Shown here piece after piece: positions 21,880-32,360 of a stretch of DNA of 64,000 bases (the stretch's first letter is position 1; every line of letters starts with the position of its first letter). Location: the NCBI GenBank assembly GCA_020086605.1, contig JACBWW010000021.1, forward strand, positions 438,288 through 502,287, written 5' to 3'. Under the pieces are notes generated by a model. It was not told the origin of the DNA. It made no database searches and saw nothing but the letters and a program-made list of their open reading frames with translations. This DNA is from Lanius collurio. Its lineage: Eukaryota; Chordata; Aves; Passeriformes; Laniidae. Made by a program: the position numbers and the translations under genes.

Positions 21880-22240
21880 GGGAATGAGAAAGCAATGTCA
21901 AATATATGTTTGAAATGTCAACAGAAGGGCCCGGCAAGATTGACTGCAGTCTCGTGAAATATTTAATTCTTTCTCTCTTTATGAAGAAAGACATTATTCT
22001 GGATGAAAGATAAATTCATGGAGAACAGGGCAAGGGAGGAGGGGGGCAGAGGGGGAAGAAGTGTGCAGGGAGAGGGAGGGACCGGCTGTCTCCCTCTCTT
22101 ACTGTACCCCTAACAGGGTGCTTGTTACTTGTCATGGAAAATATGGGCTGTTGCTTCATTATCTCGGCCTCCTTTATTTCTGTCAGCTTATTTTCTCTTT
22201 CTGCTGCCTGTATCTCTGCATAGATGCCTATTGCAAAGCC
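21880..22240. promoter_or_regulatory. Two AT-rich candidate elements around a purine tract
   Basis: The first (21880-22017) carries GTCAAATATATGTTTG, AAATATTTAATTC and GACATTATTCTGG. The second (22110-22240) carries TCATGGAAAATATGGGC, TTCATTATCTCGG and CCTTTATTTCTGTCAGC. They are separated by G-rich purine DNA (22018-22082). Motif content suggests regulatory elements; conservation is untested. Confidence 0.3.
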
Positions 22241-22959
22241 CACCTGCACTCCAGCCCCCATCCCCAAACAGCCCTGGCACAGCCCACCCCAAAGCATGGG
22301 GACACCAGGGGTGGCACAGGGCCCTTGGTGGGACACCCATGAGGGAGCCAAACATCACAGAGGGGTGGTGACCAGGATACCTGTAGGCCTGTAGGTTTTA
22401 TGCTGCCTAGGAGTTTGGTCTTGCTTTCCAACGTGGGGTCTGATGCTGCAGATCTGGGGGGACACAGCGCCTAACCAGGCTGAAGGGGATGGAGAGGGTA
22501 AGGAAAGCATTCCCCTTATCTGCTCCCCACCTGGCACCATCATCTGCTCTGCTTCCAGAGGCTCTCTGCCTGTCCATCTGCCTGCTGAGGGGAGCACAGG
22601 GACAGCCAGGGCTCTGTGGGACCTGCACACAGGCTGTACCCAGCACCCTGTCCTGCCATCAGCAAGTCGTGACAGCGACAGCTGATCTGGTGGCTCTCCC
22701 TCCCTCCCCTGCTGTGCCAGGGCTGGCACTCTGAGTGGGAGAGGGCTGCATGTCTGCAGACATGTTCACCCAGAGCCTCCGGAGGCCCCTGGCATCTGGG
22801 AAAGGCACTAACAGCCATAATCCATGTGAGCAAGGCCAGAACTGGCTCAGGAAGCATCTCCCTGCCCCTGCAACTCCTGAGATAGTAAAGAAGTGAGTTC
22901 CCACCAGCAGCAGAGATCAAAAATTCCAATAGCAGTAAAAGCGAAGAAAAAAATCTTGA
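22241..22959. other. Non-coding, GC-rich
   Basis: No gene or repeat is recognised. A donor-like GGGTAAGG occurs at about 22497 with no convincing upstream acceptor. A 146-codon - frame (22540-22980) resembles no known protein. Confidence 0.45.
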
Positions 22960-23290
22960 AAACCTCTCTTTTGATTCCACTCAATAAGGATTTTTATATG
23001 CTTTCAAAACATTTTGATAGTTGCTTTTCGTTTCTAGTTCTTTTTTGCAAACTATAAATTACCTTAGATTTATTAACCTAAAAATTGATTCTTTTCTTAT
23101 TTTAAATGTGTCAAAAATGAGATATTCTGACTTTCTGAGCCTTTTTCCAGGATTTTTGTGAAGTGGGTAATTTTTCACAATTGATCCTTTTCGGGAGGCT
23201 TTGAATTTCAACAAACTGGTATTTACTGCTGAAAACACAGTGAGCTGACAAATTCCCAAACCAGCTACTGTGATTTCAGGTTTCCAGGGC
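22960..23290. promoter_or_regulatory. Long AT-rich candidate conserved element
   Basis: One of the most AT-rich stretches in the window, yet not low-complexity. It contains CTATAAATTACCTTAG, TTTATTAACCTAAAAATTG, GGGTAATTTTTCACAATTG and a CpG in AT context (TTTTCGGGAGG, TTTTCGTTTC). A frame on the - strand crosses it, with lysine-rich low-complexity translation typical of AT-rich DNA. Confidence 0.35.
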
Positions 23291-23544
23291 AGAGTGGAGG
23301 AAGGTTTTGGTACGTGACAAGGAGCTTTAGACCCTGGGTGGGGATGTATCCTGAGAACGGGCATTTCTTGGACTTTTCCAGCTCTCTCCAGAGGCGTGGA
23401 GCTGAAAAGGGTGCCAGTGTTCCCTCCTGAGTCCCCCTGGGCCACCCGTGTCCCTGCCCTGGAGCAGAGCGGCTCCATGACTCTGCTTGCCGCTCCCCAC
23501 AGAAACCACAAGCACTGGCATCACTGGCAGCCATGCTGTTGGAC
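23291..23544. other. Non-coding spacer
   Basis: GC-moderate sequence between two AT-rich islands. Nothing specific is recognised. Confidence 0.45.
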
Positions 23545-23720
23545 TCACTGCAGCGTTAAACCTTGATAAATGCCTTTAATATTTAATTGGTCTTTAAAAA
23601 ACATAAATAGGCAGGATATTAAATGCAACTCCTCAGGCAGAGTAAGGCGAGTAATGAATGTTACCCACGACTGGTGGCATCTGCAAAATGCACTTTATTG
23701 TGGTTTGAAACCAAGGGCCT
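23545..23720. promoter_or_regulatory. Candidate conserved non-coding element
   Basis: Contains TTGATAAATGCCTTTAATATTTAATTGG, GATATTAAATGC, GGCGAGTAATGAATG and TGCACTTTATTGTGG. Homeodomain, HOX/CDX-type TTTATTG and a RUNX-type TGTGGTTTG word occur within 170 nt, with CpG retained (GGCGAG, CCACGAC). Confidence 0.35.
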
Positions 23721-25579
23721 GGGAGATGTTTCCTGCTCTTGTTTCCCAGATGGAGTTTGCAGGTGCTCAAACATGGGACTTTCACTTTGGGAATTGGGAT
23801 GTGGGCCTTCCTTACACACCCTCCACTGTGTCTGCTGACGAGGTCATCAGAGGTTCTCCTGCTCCAGCCTCTGCCAGTGGCCTCAGCCAAGCAGGAGGTG
23901 GGAGTTCCAGCCATTAAAAACTGTTTCCTGAGGGTCCAGCAGTTTTTGTGCCCTTTACAGTAAGATAGGGGCCAAAAAGCTTTGGGAAGTTCAGACTGGA
24001 ATAAGACCACAGATCCAAATTAGGGGTCTGAGTCCCAGGGCAGTTCCTCCAGCCACAGTACAGTACTGCAAAGTTGCATCTGCTCAGGATGTTGCAGGAT
24101 TTGCCCACAAATTCTCACCTCCAGCTGTGCCACATTTTCAAAGGCCTTCAGCTCCAGCACCACACGTCCTGGAGTCAGTCCATGCCTTGAGAAGTCAATT
24201 CCACTGCCCCACTGGGACATAAGATCACAGTCGAGAGCTTCGGTCTGGCTATGGGCAAGTTATGAACTCTACAGTGGGGGTATGGGCAGGTAACCCTTGC
24301 GAAAACTAAAACAAACAAAATCCTACTCAAATACTTTTTCAAATTCACAGGAGGTTCAGCTGTGCAGAACAGCACATTTAGGTTTTAGGGGAAGCTGGGG
24401 TTCAGTCGTGACCCCCTAACCAGCAGTCCTCCCAGAGAAGGTGGCAATGATGCGAAGAGCATCCTCCCCTGCCATCTCCAGCACACTTGTCTGACCACTC
24501 CAGTGTCACCAGCACAAGTGGTGGGGGAACCTCCGCACGTCTACAGGCTGATTTTTCAATCAGAGCAGCACTCAAGCTGCCCGGAGTTCAGGTACTTGTC
24601 TCTCTGATGCCACTCTAGCTGAACAAGTGGGCTGAAGTTCCCAAGGGAAGAAGCTTTGCTATGGAGTTGCTGTTGCCTGGGACTCTTGGGCTGGGGGTGG
24701 CACCAGAATAGCCACTCTTCCAGCTCAGCTCCCTGCTGTTCACCTACAGCAGTGTCTGAGCCACCATCAGCTGCTTCTAAATATGGAGAAATGCTGCAGG
24801 CCTTCAGCAGCTACACTGGGGAGCTGCTGCTAAAGGCCCTGGAATAATGATCCTGCTGCTGGGAGGCCCTGGAAGAACAGAGGAGACAGGAAGGAGCGGA
24901 AGCAGCAGCAACAGCAATCATAACCGAGGAGCAATCCAGCAGGGAAAGGCTTTGATCTGAGGGCTGGGAGCCAGGTCTGCTGGGGATTTTTCCTGCTCAG
25001 GTTGAGGGAGGGACCAGGAGTTTGTTTGGGGGAAGTAAGAAGCAGGAGTTACACCCCACCCCCATGGCATTGTGCCCACCTCAGCTATGTTCTGTGTGCA
25101 GCAGGGACATCCTTGCATGGTCACAGCCTTCTGCTCTCCCTCCCTCCAGATGGAGCAGGTGGGGGTGGCTCCAAGTCTGCATCAGCCAGATCTCACAGCC
25201 ATGCCTGCTCGTGCAGGTGGGCCCTGCCTGCCCGGGACCGAGCTGGCTGCCACCCTGTGCCAACCAGCAGAGCAGTATTTCCCAGCCAGGAACACACACA
25301 CTGCACCTTCTTCGCTCATGAAGCTCCTCAAAAGCCACTCAGAGCAAGATGGAAGAAGCCACTGTAGTCCTGCAGGAGCTGGAAGCATCTAACTCTCTGC
25401 CTTTTCCTTTCTCTCTTTTCTTTCCTCATTTTTTCACTTTTATTCTTCCTCCTCTGCAGAACCAAAGCATTTTGGAGACTCTGCACTCCATGCTAGCCTA
25501 TTATTCACAGAACCTCCTATCTCCCTGCTTCAGGATGCTGCCTGGATCCGACCAATTACCAGCTCCCTTGATGTATAAC
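23721..25579. other. Non-coding, nothing supported
   Basis: Mostly GC-moderate filler. A small AT-rich stretch at 24300-24345 is too short for a call. Overlapping frames near 25002-25392 are open in all three + frames, which reflects stop-poor composition rather than coding. Confidence 0.45.
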
Positions 25580-25790
25580 ACCATAAAACCCTTAACCTCA
25601 TTATAGAAAATTTCTTTTGAATGGCCTTTAAAAACCATCTCATTACACAGGAAGAACTGTAATTACCTTTAACGAGACTGAGATATTGTGCGAGCAAGTG
25701 CGTTTGGGCTGTCAAAACAGGAGCAGTGGGAGATCATCTCCAGCCGGTTCCACCACAAGGGCAAACACTTTGTAATTCCCTCCCCTGCGC
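25580..25790. promoter_or_regulatory. CpG-retaining candidate conserved element
   Basis: AT-rich first half (CATTATAGAAAATTTC, CTGTAATTACCTTTAACGAG) followed by CpG-containing sequence (GTGCGAGCAAGTGCGTTTGG, AGCCGGTTCC) and CTTTGTAATTCC. Six CpG in about 200 nt and TAATTAC words resemble other strong islands. Downstream is a pyrimidine-rich tract to about 25855. Confidence 0.4.
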
Positions 25791-28700
25791 CGCTCCTTAT
25801 CTTGGCCTTCCCCCTGCCTCTCTCTCCTCCCTTCTCCACGCCTCCCCTGGGCAGACACAGCTCCTCATGTTGCTGTGCTTCCGCAGGTAAAGCCCATCTG
25901 CCCCAGGGCTCGTCTCTGAAGCTCCTGGTGTGTGCGGTATGAGCGAAGCTCTCGCCGAGAACCCTGCTGGATGCTCTCAGGGGGCCACTGTGGGCCCTGC
26001 ACTGAGGGCTGCGCTTGGCCGAGTGGAGCCAAGAAGGTGACGATGTGGCTCCTGGGACGTGCCACGGCCACAGCTGCGAGATGACAACTGTCGCAAGCAA
26101 AGCCATCTGGTGTCACAGGGAGGGCTGAATGTCCATTTGCCTTCACCATTTTCCAGCGAGGAAGAAAACCACTGTTTTTGTAGGGCAGACCCATCTCTGC
26201 TCCTTCCAGCTATGGTCCCTAGTGACCTGAAGGGCAGGGGTCCGTCCCTGAAGCTAGTCAGGATTTGGCTCTTTGCTGACATGATACAGCTCATCCCTGG
26301 AGGGCGCCTGGAGGGGTTAAGTTTTTTTTCCTTTCTGCATACATGTGACTCAAATGAAGATACTTTTTTCCCAAACAAAAATTTTTCCATCCCATCTGTC
26401 ACTAATGTCAAGGCATTCCTTTGCCCAGATCCATTTCTTAAAAAGAAAAAAAAAATCTAACACTATTTTAGAAAAATCTGAGAACGTGTTGCCAGGGCAG
26501 TGATATGTTCCCTTTCTCGGGAAGGAGCTGTTGCAATGTTAGCCCCTGGTGTTCATCCCAGGGCTTCCCCCACCCTTGCCCCCACTGGGCCGCTCTGCCT
26601 CCTTCTCCTGCTCTTTTCTAGGGTGTTTCTAGCTGTTGCTTCTTTATTTGTCTTTTATTATTTCTACCTCTGCGTTGGGGTATTTTTGGGCGTGTTTTGC
26701 TGTTGACAAAGAAGCTCAGGACACTGAGAGCTCAGCTGCCACGAGTCAAGCTAATTGTTCATAGCCGTTGTTGCCCTAATGGCCCTAATCACCCACACCT
26801 GGAGCTGCTCCCACCCCTGCTCAGAGCCCTATTTAACCTCAGGGCTGCCCCACCCACCCAGTACTTTCTCAGAACTTCAACGCGGGTGGATGTGTTTTCT
26901 TGGGCTCCAGCCTGTGAAGTTTGGGGGCTCGTTTGTTGCTGTTGATGGACCTGCTGCAGCTCCCCATCCTCTTGCTGGTTTTGGACCCATGGATATGTGC
27001 CCCATCAGGGAGGGCACAGGCTGCTCGTGGCCTGCCTTCCCTGAAAGGACAGCCAGCCAGTGCTGCACCCTCGTGCTCCAGGGGACACGTTTCTGAAGCC
27101 ACCCGGTGAGTTTTGACCCCATGGTAGGGGAGCTCCTGCTGTTGAAGCCCCTGTCTGTGAGAAGGGTTAACTCCTGGGGCTCCCCCTTGCCTCGGGAGAA
27201 GCAGAGGGAGTGCCAGTATTGTACGGAGTGGGGGTCATGCTTTGTGTGCTGGACAGGAGTTGATGAAAAGGCTGTGAGGGAAGCAGCTGTGCTGTCCCTG
27301 CTGCGTGCTGTGCTTGTCCTGCTGCCTGCTAGCAGGGCTGCTTTTTCCTTTCACTCCCCTGACGGCCTTCAGGGAGGCCTGGACTGGAAGTCTCCTCCTC
27401 CATCTGCTAAAGATAGCTGGTAATCACCTTAAGTAGTTGCCTGCTCTGTCCTGTGTGTGTGTGCACCAGAGGCTCTGGGGCATGATCTTGGTCCTTTCCC
27501 CTACCTAAGGAGCAGTCTCAGGGCTTTCTGTGGCACCAGTGAGGGCCATTTCTGCAGCCTTCCCCCGCTCTGGTCTCTCTGCCATAGGAGCACAGCCCTG
27601 GTTTGTGCTTTCCTGGGATACGAGGTTTTTATTGGAGGATCTGTACCAGGTTGGGCAGGTCCTCTTGCAGCACCAGCTGGTGTGTTTGGGAGTGAGGATG
27701 GGTGTGGTGCAGGACCGTGCTGTTCCAGGGACCCGCAGCAGGAGTTCTGCCTCTGGAGGGCCCCTGGGCAGCAGGTCCTGCCTGGTCTGTAGCTTGTGTT
27801 GGCTGAGGAGTGTTCTTGTCCTGCACTAAGCACCCTCTGGAGAGGGCTCTGCTCAGCCTCGATGTATCTGACCTTTTCAGTGTTGTGTGACAGCATTGGC
27901 TGCAGAGCTGCTTTCGGAGCTGCTTGCTGTCTAATGAGCCTGTGGGGATTGGGGGGAAATGGGCAGCCAATAAAAATACGGAATATTGAAAAGGTCAGAG
28001 CTATTTGGTGGGGACACAGTAACTCACAAAACTTCTTGGGGGTTGCATCTCTGGCTGCCAGCCCCTGGGTGCGTGCCTGAGTGCAGGGGCTATGGGCTCA
28101 CAGCTGGGTGCTGGCTGCACTGCATGTTCTCTTGGGGCAGGGCTGAGCTTTGCAGTGTGCCAGGACCTCTGTGGGTTGGCACATTGGCTGCACCTCTGAA
28201 AGCAGGGTTGGAGAAATCCTTGTCCAGAAGGAGCCTTCAAAATGCGGGCTTTGCTTTCCTCTCTGTGGAGGGAGAGGCGAGCCTGTGGTCAGGGTGTTCT
28301 CTGGCACTGCTGGCAGGTTCTTGCCATGATTCCAGCAGCAGGGAACTGGGCAGACAGGAGCCTGTTTGAGGTTGTTTCAGTGTTGTGCTCTGGATCTGTG
28401 CCCCAGGGACCACAGGCCTACTGGAGAGTACTTGGTGCTGCTGAGTGGAAGGGGCTGTGGGTGCATCCCTAATTGCCAGCAGCTGGGAGTGCATTCCAAG
28501 TCAGCTGGGGCTTTCCTGTGCCCCTCCTACCTGCAAGGGCAAAGCTCTCATGCAAAGCTGTGCTGATGTAGCAAACCTGTGCCCTATGGGGGGGTGGGGA
28601 GCATGCATCCAAAAGTTTCCAGATGGACTCACTTTCTCCAGTGTTAGCACAGAGGGGAGTCCCCCCTTTCTGTCTCTGATGCCTTGTAGTCCTCAGCTCT

Positions 28701-29439
28701 GTCGCAGCACATCTGTTAGCTTGTCCTCTGCCACAGGCCACCGGCTGGTGGGGACCTCACCTCTCCAGCCAAGGTGCTTCTGATGGCCTTTGTGGTGGCA
28801 GAGCAGGGCCAGTGATCTTGCCATATGCCTGCCTATGGAAACATGCTGTAGGCCTGCCAGGTGCTGGGAGCAGAGGGGGAAAAAGGTCTTTTAAAAACCC
28901 ATCATGCCATTTCACCTCACCAAAATTGTCATGCCAATGCAGCAGTGTTACCCCAGTGCTGGTTACTGGGAAATACCAAACAGCACTTTGTGCAGCTCCC
29001 TTTCCTGTGGGCTGGAGGCATTTGGAAGTGACAATTCATTGAGCTTAACAGTATGAATTTAAGTCTGGGAGTGAAACCAGAGCAGCAGGGGGGAAGTTCA
29101 TGTTGGTGCCAGGCAAGCAGCAGCCAGGGCTGGGCACTGGCACAGCAGCAGGTCTCACCCTGGATGCTGATTCTTCTGCAGACTCTGTGCCCAGCAACTG
29201 GGACTTGGGCAAGTTTCTGGCAGAGGAGACAGTGCTTTATGCTGCTTTTTTTGGTCAGATGTGATGGTTGGGTTATTCTGTGAGCTCCCCACAGCTGTGT
29301 TCCTGTGTGCCTGGATCCTGTATGTGCCCTGACCCCAGCTGTGGGCACCATGGATGTCTGCCCAGCCTGGTGCTTTTTACAGCCCTTGGCTTTGTTATTC
29401 CAAGTGTTTGTGTGGTGTCCTGGGGACAGTCTGTGTGAT
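25791..29439. other. Long GC-rich stretch with little structure
   Basis: About 3.6 kb with no gene, RNA or repeat that I can support. A short AT-rich patch at 26330-26480 ends in A-rich sequence. Donor-like sequences at 25887 and 27105 lack convincing acceptors. Frames up to 144 codons overlap on opposite strands. Confidence 0.45.
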
Positions 29440-29530
29440 GTGTAGTTCAGTAAATATGTAATGGGGTGTTTTAGGACTTTATTGCTTTTATGCAGCACTA
29501 ATGTAATGCTATTCAGAGAGCTCTGGCACA
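29440..29530. promoter_or_regulatory. Small candidate element
   Basis: AGTAAATATGTAATGGGG, GGACTTTATTGCTTTTATGC and ACTAATGTAATGC form a compact TAAT/TTTAT cluster. It is short and lacks CpG. Confidence 0.2.
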
Positions 29531-30164
29531 CCCATAGGCAGCTCAAGTGGAGCGAAGGAAGGATGTTCTTCCTCTCCAAGCCCATCATCTTCCCCACTTG
29601 ATGTTCTCAGCCATGATATAGTGGTCTAAAGGTGGCAAGTTATCTGTGTGAGCACTCTGAAAAACAGGCAGTGGGATCATTAAAATGACTGTGGATTTGC
29701 CCTGTTTTAAAAGGGAGCAAAATATTTGGCCAAAGTCCCATTGGAGCATTTTCAGCTTTTGTGAAAACCTTCTGCTAGACAACTTGTTTCTAGAGTTCCT
29801 ACCAAAATAAGGCTCTTGGGTTTCGGATCACCTTTGTGAGCAGCTGCAGGCACTCTTTAGGGCTTTAGCCGACCTAGGAGGTGTCATCAGGCCTTAGCTG
29901 TGTGTTGGATGGGGCTGGAAACTCTGCCTTTGCTGGCATTCCCCTGATTCAGGGCAGGACTTGGCTCTTGTTCCTACCTGTTCCTGGGCAGGGCTGCTAC
30001 CCTAAGGACAAAGCCTCTTCTGTGGTGAGCCTTGTGCCCATGTCCTACACCACAGCAGTGGGGTGCTGGAGCTCCCATGTGGATGGGTGCTCCCTGTGGG
30101 TTTTAGAGCTGCTGTTATTCTGGATTGGCTCCTCAGCACCTCGACAGTTTGGGCCCCTGGCACT
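29531..30164. other. Non-coding, nothing supported
   Basis: GC-moderate sequence with AT-richer texture at 29640-29800. No recognised feature. Confidence 0.4.
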
Positions 30165-30355
30165 TAATAACGGCAATACCTAATTTTAGTGTAATGGCAC
30201 TCATTCAATTTGCTGTTCCCAGAATGTGCAAGTGACATAAATTAATGTTATACAGAAAAAGTCAAGTTTCTAGTGTGAGATCAATAGATCATAACGTGGT
30301 GATATTTGAAAATACGTCTTATTAGCAGTTCATATTTTGGCACTTTCCATGGATT
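30165..30355. promoter_or_regulatory. Strong candidate conserved element
   Basis: A dense cluster of CTTAATAACGGCAATACC, CCTAATTTTAGTG, ATAAATTAATGTTATAC, ATCATAACGTGGTG and AAATACGTCTTATTAGC in 190 nt, with CpG kept inside AT-rich words. The flanks are GC-rich. This motif texture is typical of enhancers near developmental genes; the inference rests on composition. Confidence 0.4.
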
Positions 30356-32049
30356 CCCACGAGCTCCCTTGCCTTCTGCCCCAGGGAGCTGCTGTGCATG
30401 TGGTTGCTGACATCATCAGTAGTCCTGGGAGATAATACTGCCTGTGCTGGATGTCACTTTGTGGCTTTTATTCCATGGGAAATGAATGGAGAGATGTTGG
30501 AGTGTTGGTGGTCACTGCAGGGCAGAAGCAGGAGCCTTTGGCAGCTTGCAGCAGTAATGAGAAGGGCTCCTCTCTGAGCTGACTCAGTGTGTCCGAGCAG
30601 GCAGACACCACAGAGCTGACATTGTGTGGTGCTGTTGAGAACCAGCCTGAACAGAAAAGTGAGATGAGGAGGGAGCCCATGGCTGCTCTCCTGCCCTGGA
30701 TAGAGGTTCATAGGAAGGATGAGCATGCCAGTGGGACCTGGCCTGTGCCTCTGGGTAGATGAGCAGAGGCTTTGAGCTTTCAGGGCCCAAACAGCACCAT
30801 TTACCAGCACTGATGGGGAAAAGTAATGTGAGGGGCAGGGCATGGCTTTGCCTCAGCACAGTCCTTCTCAGCCCCAGTTTGAGGCCTCTGCACAGGCCCT
30901 TGGTTGACAGCTTAAAGTGGCTTCCTTGAGGACAGGACTCAAGGTAAGGGCTGGGTGTGTTTTGTTTGTAGAGTGGGGTCTCCGGTTACTCCTGTGCTTA
31001 TCTCTTCCTTCCTCCCGATGTGCAGTGGATGGTGTTGATTTGTCTGCACGAGTCAGGCTCTTTGGCAAGGGCTTCAGAGCTGAGTTTTGCAGCCAGCTGT
31101 AAAAATATCCCTCCAGGGCATGTGTGCTGCACCTCTCCCCTCACATGCCTTGTGCTGCTTCCTCCTCCTTGGGAGGAAGCTAATCTTCTCTGCAGACCTC
31201 ACCCATCAGAGCCGATTAGAGCAGCTCCTGGCTCCTCTGGTGCTGCAGAGGAATTGCCAGGATCAGAGGTTTGGGCCATAGCTGTGGGGGGATGATCCCT
31301 CTTTCTGTAAGCCTGGATGAGAAAGGTGGTGTGCAGTCATTCTGCATCGGTGGAGTGTGCTGGAGAAGATGCACTTCCCTCTGGTCCCCAGAGCCAACGG
31401 AGCTGTGCTGGGCTTTGCTCAAATGGAAGATGCTTGTGTACACTTCTGTAAGCAATGAAGTGACTCAGGTTGCCCACTCAGTCTTCTCTTTCCACAGGCT
31501 GTTCCCAGAGTCCCTCCGGATGTGTCTGAAGCATCCTAAATAAGACCTGTGCGCTGTGCTCCGAGGTGGAGGCTGTACTGAGCTGCTCAGAAAAAAATAG
31601 GCCATTGCTTTCCTCACACAGGCAGGCATTTAAAGAGCCTGTGCGGGAGGAGTGTGGGCATGTGGCTAAATCAGAAGTGAGGAGCTGTCCCCTCCTTTGG
31701 CACCTCACCTGCCTTCCATGAAATGGGGCTGCTGGGAAGCTGGGCTGCAGGCTGGATGGCTTTTTTTGGTAGCTTGGTGGCACTGGCTTTGTGCATTGCT
31801 CCCACCACCCAGCAGAAATCACTAGGGAGAAGTAGCTCACTTTTTACCTTGCCTTTCTGACCAGAGTTTCTAAAATGGCTCAGGCTTTTACCTTTTCTCC
31901 CAGGGAAACCATCTGCAAAACCTACTTGCCTCAGGTGGGGTTAGGCAATTGCCCTTGCAGGAATCCCTGCCTTGCTCCTCTGGTCCTTCATTCAGCCAGT
32001 TGCCCAGGCAAAGCATCCATCTCTGTCTTCCAACCTGAGATGCCGTCTC
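30356..32049. other. Non-coding, nothing supported
   Basis: GC-moderate DNA. A strong donor-like AAG/GTAAGG at 30944 has only weak acceptors upstream. No gene or repeat recognised. Confidence 0.45.
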
Positions 32050-32360
32050 TTCGCTAATTAAATGAGGACTATCACTTCTTCATAATTGTCAGTTGATTTC
32101 AAATTAAAAAGGGACCTATAGGACCAAGAAGAACCTTATCCTCCCTCTGGGGACTGCCTTCCTTTTTATTTAAGTTTTTTTCAGGCTGATAATTCCATCT
32201 GAAAGTCTCCTGTGATACTGTGGTAACCCTTGGATGCTATTCAAGTGCATCCTGGCCCCTGGCGTGTGCTCATTGCCTCCTAATTGCTCTAAATAAGTTG
32301 GGAATGATGAAATTAGAGTGCCATTGATATGAGGCAGCCCTGGCATGCTGCAGTTACAGG
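32050..32360. promoter_or_regulatory. Candidate conserved non-coding element
   Basis: Contains GCTAATTAAATGAGG, TTCATAATTGTCAG, TTTCAAATTAAAAAGG, CTGATAATTCC, CCTAATTGCTCTAAATAAG and ATGAAATTAGAG. Six TAAT/ATTA words in 300 nt exceed the local background. The texture is continuous rather than a simple repeat. Confidence 0.35.

Noticed and set aside
24050..24070. Sequence resembling part of the miR-101 mature arm (ACAGTACTG)
   Set aside because: Match is too short and no convincing precursor hairpin was found by eye.
28929..29597. 222-codon - strand open frame
   Set aside because: No family resemblance, no promoter or splice context, and overlapping frames on the other strand.
30941..30950. 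Strong AAG/GTAAGG donor-like site
   Set aside because: No convincing acceptor upstream within a normal exon length.
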